Assembly (NCBI GenBank): GCA_903845455.1
Contig: CAIMXN010000046.1
Coordinates: 1 to 10,931 of the forward strand
Origin: an uncultured beta proteobacterium
Lineage (GTDB): Bacteria; Pseudomonadota; Gammaproteobacteria; Burkholderiales; Burkholderiaceae
Reading direction: 5' to 3'
Length of the DNA: 10,931 nt
The position numbers and the translations under genes are program-made. Below the pieces are notes generated by a model. That model saw only the letters and a list, made by a program, of their open reading frames with translations. It had not been told where the DNA came from and did not search any database. Positions within the stretch are counted from its first letter, which is position 1, and each line of letters starts with the position of its first letter. Shown here piece after piece: positions 6,843 to 10,931 of this stretch.

Positions 6843-8645
6843 TTAAACTTTAAATTTAGACACCAAGGACTGGAGCTCACTCGCAATTTTTGCCAAATCA
6901 GAAGCGGCTTGTTGGGTATTGGCTGCGCCTTCAGTAGTGCTTTGCGCTGCTTCAGAAACGGTGCCAATATTAGAAGCAATATTGGAGCTACTGCTAGCCG
7001 CAGTAGAGACGCTTCTACCCATCTCACCTGTTGTAGCTGCCTGCTCTTCAACTGCGCTGGCAATTAAACTGGAAATATCGTTAATTTTATTAATGATGGT
7101 GGAAATTTCCTGAATAGAGGTCATTGCACCCTGAGTATCAGACTGAATAGCGGTAATGCTGCCGCTGATCTCTTCAGTTGCTTTTGCAGTTTGTCTTGCC
7201 AGCTCTTTTACTTCGTTTGCAACCACCGCAAAACCTTTGCCGAGTTCACCTGCGCGCGCAGCCTCAATCGTTGCATTGAGCGCCAAGAGGTTAGTTTGCT
7301 CAGCAATACTAGAAATTACTTTCAATACGCTACCGATTTCAGTGCTGCTCTCGCTCAGCTTAGCCATAGTGGTATTGGTTTTTTGTGCAATCTGCACAGC
7401 CTGATTGGCCACTGTAGAAGCCTCCACCGCATTAATGGAGATCTCACGAATACTCGCACTCATTTCTTCTACACCAGCAGCAACCGTCTGCGTGTTTGAG
7501 CTCACCTCAACAGCAGCGCCAGATACGACTTTAGCTTGAGCAGCAGTTTCTTCAGCGTTAGAACTCATCTGCATACTGACTGCAGCCAGCTCTTCAGAGG
7601 AACTTGCTAATGAAGTGGCATTTTTAGAAATCGCTTGGAATGCCTTGCGGGATGTATCAATCAAACGATTGACTTGTGTACTGATATCCAAGAAGAAACC
7701 TTCTTTACCTGCCAATGGCACTTCGGCAGTGAAATCCCCTGCTGCTGCCGCAGAAATAATTTCACCAATCTGCTTGGTGGTTTCTTGCGCTTTAATATTA
7801 TTTTCACGATCGAGCGTTGCTAATTGATCAGCTTTTTGCAGGCTTACCTGTAAGACACCAACAGCCTTGGCCATCGTGCCGATTTCATTTTCATAATCCG
7901 TATTGCTAATGGTGTTATGTAATTTAGCTTCGGCTAAATCGCTAATGGAAGAAGCCAAACTAGTAATAGGTCCATTAATGGATTTATTAACGAGATAAAT
8001 AACCACAACTGAAAACAGTATCGCAAGACACAATATAAACCCGAGAAGAATTTCAACAAAATGGGCCAAATCCATGGCCTTTTCCATATTCTCTTCTGCG
8101 CCTTTATCTTTGAGCTCGCTAATCTCTTTGATCTCTACTGAAACTTTAGCAACCAAATCCTGATAATCTTTAGCTGAAATTGCTTTATAACCCGATATGG
8201 CTGGGCTACCACCCTGGGTAGCAAGCACCACCTTGTCTACCGCAAGATAGTAAGCTTCTATATCAGGCTTTAGAGCATTCATTTTTTCTTTTAGTGCAGG
8301 CCGAAAGATTGTTTCTTTGGCTTTTTCATATAACTCCATCTGGGTTTTTTTGGTAGCTGCAATCGTCTCAAGCGCTTTCTGTGCGCCCTCGCCATCACCA
8401 GCATTCACAGCTAAGATATAGCGGTTTGTAGATCGGCCAATAATGTTGACATCCCGGTTAAGTTGCCTTAAGTAAGAGATGCCCAATAAGTCTTTCTCAT
8501 ACATCTTTTTTGTATTGCCAATCAACTGATCAAACGCCCAAAATGATGTGCCAGCAATAATGATTGAAAATAAAACAACTATTGAAAAACCAATAATGAG
8601 TTTGGTTTTGAGTTTGAGTTTTTCAAAGCTTGTAAAGAGGGACAT
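6843..8645 (-). CDS. Methyl-accepting chemotaxis protein with periplasmic four-helix-type sensor
   Basis: This is a transmembrane chemoreceptor, 600 residues from ATG 8645. Membrane segment 1 (about 15-35) and segment 2 (about 196-219) bracket a periplasmic, mostly helical region of about 160 residues that fits the four-helix-bundle MCP class. A HAMP domain (about 220-275) is followed by a second HAMP-like module containing ISAAAAGDF and GKEGFF, then the long antiparallel signalling coil with hairpin tip EQTNLLALNATIEAARAGE (about 448-466). The C-terminus ends LVSKFKV, with no NWETF-type CheR tether. The same frame reaches a TTG at 8660, adding five residues, but ATG 8645 is preferred because the added codons have no ribosome site; a weak GGTG lies upstream of the ATG. 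It heads the chemosensory cluster and is the presumed input; the ligand cannot be read from the sequence. Confidence 0.95.
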   Translation of the reverse strand: MSLFTSFEKLKLKTKLIIGFSIVVLFSIIIAGTSFWAFDQLIGNTKKMYEKDLLGISYLRQLNRDVNIIGRSTNRYILAVNAGDGEGAQKALETIAATKKTQMELYEKAKETIFRPALKEKMNALKPDIEAYYLAVDKVVLATQGGSPAISGYKAISAKDYQDLVAKVSVEIKEISELKDKGAEENMEKAMDLAHFVEILLGFILCLAILFSVVVIYLVNKSINGPITSLASSISDLAEAKLHNTISNTDYENEIGTMAKAVGVLQVSLQKADQLATLDRENNIKAQETTKQIGEIISAAAAGDFTAEVPLAGKEGFFLDISTQVNRLIDTSRKAFQAISKNATSLASSSEELAAVSMQMSSNAEETAAQAKVVSGAAVEVSSNTQTVAAGVEEMSASIREISINAVEASTVANQAVQIAQKTNTTMAKLSESSTEIGSVLKVISSIAEQTNLLALNATIEAARAGELGKGFAVVANEVKELARQTAKATEEISGSITAIQSDTQGAMTSIQEISTIINKINDISSLIASAVEEQAATTGEMGRSVSTAASSSSNIASNIGTVSEAAQSTTEGAANTQQAASDLAKIASELQSLVSKFKV

Positions 8646-8689
8646 GATTTTCAGCACCAAAAAAGTGATTTATAAAAAAATATTTTTTC

Positions 8690-8717
8690 ATAATACATTT
8701 TTTTTAATGCAGAACAA
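8690..8717 (-). promoter_or_regulatory. Candidate sigma70-type promoter of the chemosensory cluster
   Basis: On the minus strand TTGTTC (8717-8712) and TATTAT (8695-8690) are separated by 16 nt, an acceptable -35/-10 pair in a very AT-rich region about 45 bp upstream of the mcp ATG. No flagellar sigma28 consensus was seen. The AT richness makes chance matches likely, so this is a candidate only. Confidence 0.35.
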
Positions 8718-8742
8718 ATGCAAATGCACATTTTTATGCACA
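8707..8742. repeat. Cluster of four ATGCA motifs, including a duplicated ATGCACA
   Basis: ATGCA occurs on the plus strand at 8707, 8718, 8724 and 8736; the last two are part of exact ATGCACA copies whose starts are 12 bp apart. The cluster overlaps and lies just upstream of the candidate -35 box of mcp, where an operator would be expected. No known regulator motif is recognised. Confidence 0.4.
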
Positions 8743-8756
8743 AAATGGTCTACCCC

Positions 8757-8783
8757 AAAAGAAAACCACTTTAGAAGTAGTGG
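8757..8783 (-). terminator. Weak terminator-like hairpin downstream of the DUF1178 gene
   Basis: On the minus strand CCACT (8783-8779) and AGTGG (8770-8766) form a 5-bp stem with an 8-nt loop, followed by TTTTCTTTT (8765-8757). It lies about 50 bp past the DUF1178 stop and upstream of the candidate mcp promoter, where it would separate the two units. The stem is short, so efficiency is doubtful. Confidence 0.35.
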
Positions 8784-8800
8784 CGCTCAAGCTTGCCAAG

Positions 8801-8822
8801 ATCTAGTAGGAAACTACTAGAT
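8801..8822. repeat. Perfect 9-bp inverted repeat with 4-nt loop
   Basis: ATCTAGTAG (8801-8809) and CTACTAGAT (8814-8822) are exact inverted copies around GAAA. The element sits 11 bp after the DUF1178 stop. On the minus strand no T run follows, so it is not a standard terminator for that gene. It could be an mRNA 3'-end stabiliser, or an operator distant from the mcp promoter. Confidence 0.6.
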
Positions 8823-8833
8823 GATTTTACGTC

Positions 8834-9355
8834 TTACTGCAGGGTGTTTTTAAATGCTGGCAGCATTGGCATTGCCAATACTTCAATACCCTCTTCTCGC
8901 AAGGCTTCTGCCTCATCGATCGTGGTTTGGCCACGGATGCTACGTTCAGGCGATTCTTTGTAGTGGATTTTTCTGGCTTCTTCAGCAAAAGAATTGCCGA
9001 CATCCTCAGAGCGACCCATTAGTTCACGCATGCCTTTTAAGAAGGCGGCCTGAACTTGGGCCTCTAATTGACCATGATCGCTACCCGTGAGTGCTACCAC
9101 CTCACCACTTAAGCTGCCCATCCCAGTATTTGCCTGCGCAACTGTCAATTCTGTCGATTCAGAGGGCTTATTTTGGGGTTTAGTAGAGCCAGACTTCGCA
9201 ATATGAGGTGCTGATGGCATACGGCTAATCTCGATGCTGTCGCACAGGGGGCAAGCGAGCATCCCCTTGTCCTGCTGTGCAAGACAGTCCTCCTCAGAGG
9301 CAAACCATCCTTCAAAGCGATGATCTAAGGGGCAAGAGAGGTTATAAACTTTCAT
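8834..9355 (-). CDS. DUF1178 family protein, zinc-ribbon-like
   Basis: A 173-residue, probably cytoplasmic protein of unknown function. The N-terminus has the DUF1178 pattern: KVYNLSC with C8 and H12, an EGWFAS stretch (15-20), C24, and a CPLC knuckle (C35, C38) that could bind metal with C8 and H12. The middle (about 45-95) is polar and low in complexity. The C-terminal half is helical and charged, with GMRELMGRSEDVGNSFAEEA and a RSIRGQTTIDEAEAL segment near the end. There is no signal peptide or membrane segment. It follows the Nudix gene after 66 bp and has an AGG ribosome site four bases before ATG 9355. The Nudix-DUF1178 pairing near nuoN is one I recall from Burkholderiales genomes; it suggests shared transcription but does not reveal a role. 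Confidence 0.9.
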   Translation of the reverse strand: MKVYNLSCPLDHRFEGWFASEEDCLAQQDKGMLACPLCDSIEISRMPSAPHIAKSGSTKPQNKPSESTELTVAQANTGMGSLSGEVVALTGSDHGQLEAQVQAAFLKGMRELMGRSEDVGNSFAEEARKIHYKESPERSIRGQTTIDEAEALREEGIEVLAMPMLPAFKNTLQ

Positions 9356-9421
9356 AAGACCTATATCGGGGCAAAAACACCAAAAACAATAGCCCCATTT
9401 TAAATCGGTTTACTGATCACC

Positions 9422-10021
9422 CTAGGAAAGTAAGGACGGCAGTACCAAACCTCTGCGATAGCGCTCAAGCCAATAGGTCGAAATCGTTGTTTTTACGTCG
9501 GTAATCTCACCATCTTCTACCCAGGCTAACAACTGCTCTAAAGGGGCTGCAAAGACGTCTAAGAACTCCTCATCATCGAGGCGGCTATTGCCTGGAGTGA
9601 GATCCTCAGCCAAATAGATATCAATAAACTCTGTTGAATACGAAATCACTGGATGAATACGCCGAATATAGCTCCATTTTTTCGCAGAATAACCCGTCTC
9701 TTCTGCTAGCTCTCTTTTAGCGCATAGCAATGGGTCTTCACCAATTTCTAATTTGCCTGCGGGGATTTCAATGCAAGCTTTGGCGATGGGATAGCGATAC
9801 TGACGCTCTAACAGCACCCTGCCGTCACCCAAGATTGCCAACACCGCAACTGCGCCAGGATGGGTTAAATACTCGCGGATAGCCTTCTCACCATCCGGAA
9901 GGCTCACTGTATCCCGTTTCATATTTAGAAAGATGCCACCATAGATATCTTCACCAGAGATACGCTCTTCGCGCAGATGCGCATCACCGCTTGGTAGATC
10001 TTGGAAAGATTTTTCAGTCAT
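9422..10021 (-). CDS. Nudix hydrolase, ADP-ribose pyrophosphatase type
   Basis: A 199-residue cytoplasmic hydrolase. The full Nudix box is present at residues 89-111 (G89, E95, R103-E104, E107-E108, G110), giving the metal-binding helix with E104, E107 and E108. The preceding ERQYRYP (72-78) and EIPAGKLE (85-92) are characteristic of the ADP-ribose pyrophosphatase subgroup, and the length is close to E. coli NudF (209). The expected reaction is ADP-ribose to AMP and ribose 5-phosphate, a clean-up of NAD breakdown products; other nucleoside diphosphate sugars remain possible. It lies between the nuoN terminator and the DUF1178 gene, so it probably begins a short transcript with DUF1178. ATG 10021 is chosen because it gives the usual N-terminal domain length; no strong Shine-Dalgarno sequence is visible. 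Confidence 0.92.
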   Translation of the reverse strand: MTEKSFQDLPSGDAHLREERISGEDIYGGIFLNMKRDTVSLPDGEKAIREYLTHPGAVAVLAILGDGRVLLERQYRYPIAKACIEIPAGKLEIGEDPLLCAKRELAEETGYSAKKWSYIRRIHPVISYSTEFIDIYLAEDLTPGNSRLDDEEFLDVFAAPLEQLLAWVEDGEITDVKTTISTYWLERYRRGLVLPSLLS

Positions 10022-10058
10022 TAGTATTGAGCTTCGCCTTGATTACCAGAATGAGCCC

Positions 10059-10089
10059 ATCATACAAAACTTGCATGACATTAGTGCAA
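10059..10089 (-). promoter_or_regulatory. Possible promoter of the Nudix-DUF1178 unit
   Basis: On the minus strand TTGCAC (10089-10084) and TATGAT (10064-10059) are good hexamers, but the 19-nt spacer is longer than ideal. The position, directly after the nuoN terminator and about 40 bp before the Nudix ATG, is suitable. Confidence 0.3.
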
Positions 10090-10101
10090 AAGCCTAGAAA
10101 C

Positions 10102-10141
10102 AAGCAAGGCTCCGAAGTATTCACCTAGGAGCCTTTAGCTT
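10102..10141 (-). terminator. Hairpin terminator of the nuo operon
   Basis: Arms AAGGCTCC (10106-10113) and GGAGCCTT (10128-10135) pair perfectly over 8 bp with a 14-nt loop. An outer AAGC/GCTT pair (10102-10105, 10138-10141) extends the stem with a 2-nt bulge. On the minus strand it is followed by TTGTTTCT-like sequence rather than a clean T run. It lies about 30 bp after the nuoN stop. Confidence 0.65.
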
Positions 10142-10172
10142 GGAGTCGACACTAGTCTTTTGCTGTCTTGTA

Positions 10173-10931
10173 TTAAGAGCCTAGTAAGGTACGACGCATC
10201 GCATCCAAACAAACACCCATCAAGCCAGATGGGAAGATTCCAAGCATCAGTACCAAGATCGCATTCAAACCTAGCAGGCCGCGAGCAAAGGTAGAACCAG
10301 TAATTGTTAATTCAAGATCGGGCTCGTCAAAGTACATGACCTTGACCACTCTCAAGTAATAGAAAGCACCGATCAATGAGGTGATCACCGCAATGATGGC
10401 TAAGAAGGTATGTTCAGCATCCACTAAAGCTTCAAGCACACCTAACTTCGCAGCAAAACCCACTGTTGGTGGGATACCAGCCAAGGAGAACATCAATACC
10501 AGGCCAATGAAGGCATACCAAGGATGTTTCTTATTTAAACCTCTGAGGCCATTTAAGGTCTCACAGTCATACCCTTTATGAGAAAGCATCATCAATAAAC
10601 CGAAGCTACCCAAGGTAGTCATGACATACGTAATGACATAGAACATCGAAGCACTAAAAGCATGATCATCGAATACTGACATCATGCCCAACAATACAAA
10701 ACCCATCTGTGCAATCGCAGAGTAAGCCAGCATCCGCTTCAGATTGGTTTGCGCAATCGCAGTAACGTTACCCAAAATCAAAGAAAGGATAGCGAGCAGC
10801 ACCAACATCGGCTGCCAGTCACCTAAGAGTGGCAATAGTGTGTTCACTAGTAAGCGGAATAACAATGCAAAGGCTGCTAACTTTGGCGCAGCAGCAATCA
10901 TTAAAGTCACCGCCGTTGGTGCACCTTGATA
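10173..10931 (-). CDS. nuoN: NADH-quinone oxidoreductase subunit N (NuoN), C-terminal part
   Basis: The last 252 residues of a proton-pumping antiporter-like membrane subunit of respiratory complex I; the gene continues beyond the window edge, so its start is not visible. The visible part begins YQGAPTAVTLMIAAAPKLAAF, where the lysine after AAAP corresponds to the channel lysine K247 of E. coli NuoN. Several hydrophobic helices follow, including one with GNVTAIAQTNLKRMLAYSAI, and then GIPPTVGFAAKLGVLEAL, whose lysine corresponds to E. coli K395. It ends MRRTLLGS before TAA at 10173. nuoN is normally the last gene of the nuo operon, which fits the hairpin terminator found just downstream. An apparent GTG start at 10910 is only an internal valine codon. 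The gene looks intact as far as seen. Confidence 0.96.
   Translation of the reverse strand, partial: YQGAPTAVTLMIAAAPKLAAFALLFRLLVNTLLPLLGDWQPMLVLLAILSLILGNVTAIAQTNLKRMLAYSAIAQMGFVLLGMMSVFDDHAFSASMFYVITYVMTTLGSFGLLMMLSHKGYDCETLNGLRGLNKKHPWYAFIGLVLMFSLAGIPPTVGFAAKLGVLEALVDAEHTFLAIIAVITSLIGAFYYLRVVKVMYFDEPDLELTITGSTFARGLLGLNAILVLMLGIFPSGLMGVCLDAMRRTLLGS

Noticed and set aside
7156..7499. Plus-strand open frames opposite the receptor signalling domain
   Set aside because: These are antisense shadows of a highly conserved minus-strand coding region rich in Ala, Ser and Glu codons; no start signal or homology supports them.
8646..8660. Five-residue N-terminal extension of the receptor from TTG 8660 (or GTG 8657)
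   Set aside because: Neither codon has a visible ribosome site and the extra residues add no recognisable feature; ATG 8645 gives a normal receptor N-terminus.
8548..8820. A 90-codon frame on the plus strand across the mcp start and its upstream region
   Set aside because: It is antisense to the receptor, has no family resemblance, and its composition follows the AT-rich intergenic sequence.
9368..9396. GGGGC/GCCCC inverted repeat between the Nudix and DUF1178 genes
   Set aside because: A 5-bp stem with a 19-nt loop is too weak to call, and no T run follows it.

Overview
The window reads as a contiguous stretch of a betaproteobacterial chromosome. It most resembles a freshwater Burkholderiaceae member of the Polynucleobacter type; this is inferred from the NuoN, Nudix and DUF1178 gene order, moderate GC content and protein character, without any database search. 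Every supported gene lies on the minus strand, so transcription runs from high to low coordinates. No gap exceeds 190 bp, and no tRNA, rRNA, CRISPR array, transposon or phage gene was seen.

In transcription order the window begins (10931 to 10173) with the C-terminal part of nuoN, the last subunit gene of respiratory complex I, followed by a good hairpin terminator. Next come two small housekeeping genes: a Nudix hydrolase of the ADP-ribose pyrophosphatase type and a DUF1178 zinc-ribbon-like protein. A 188-bp spacer (8646-8833) then holds a weak terminator hairpin, a 22-bp palindrome, repeated ATGCA motifs and a candidate promoter.

The centre (8645 to 807) is a compact chemosensory gene cluster in the order mcp, cheA, cheW, cheB, cheR, receiver-cyclase. 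It has a transmembrane receptor with a four-helix-type sensor region, a histidine kinase with no P2 domain and two CheW-like domains, a coupling protein and the methylesterase/methyltransferase adaptation pair. There is no CheY, CheZ, CheD or flagellar gene here. The only dedicated output protein is a response regulator whose receiver is joined through a coiled coil to a class III nucleotide cyclase with adenylate-cyclase substrate residues. The simplest reading is a chemosensory pathway whose phosphoryl output controls cAMP synthesis, in parallel with the Wsp pathway that controls c-di-GMP through WspR. Two ATGA overlaps (cheA-cheW, cheB-cheR) show tight coupling. A hairpin followed by a T run between cheW and cheB may lower expression of the distal half.

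The last block (725 to 7) is a two-gene unit: a 52-residue membrane protein of the DUF5993 type overlapping by GTGA a DsbB-type disulfide-generating membrane protein. This DsbB has a fifth predicted membrane segment, and its second cysteine pair sits in the C-terminal tail instead of the second periplasmic loop.
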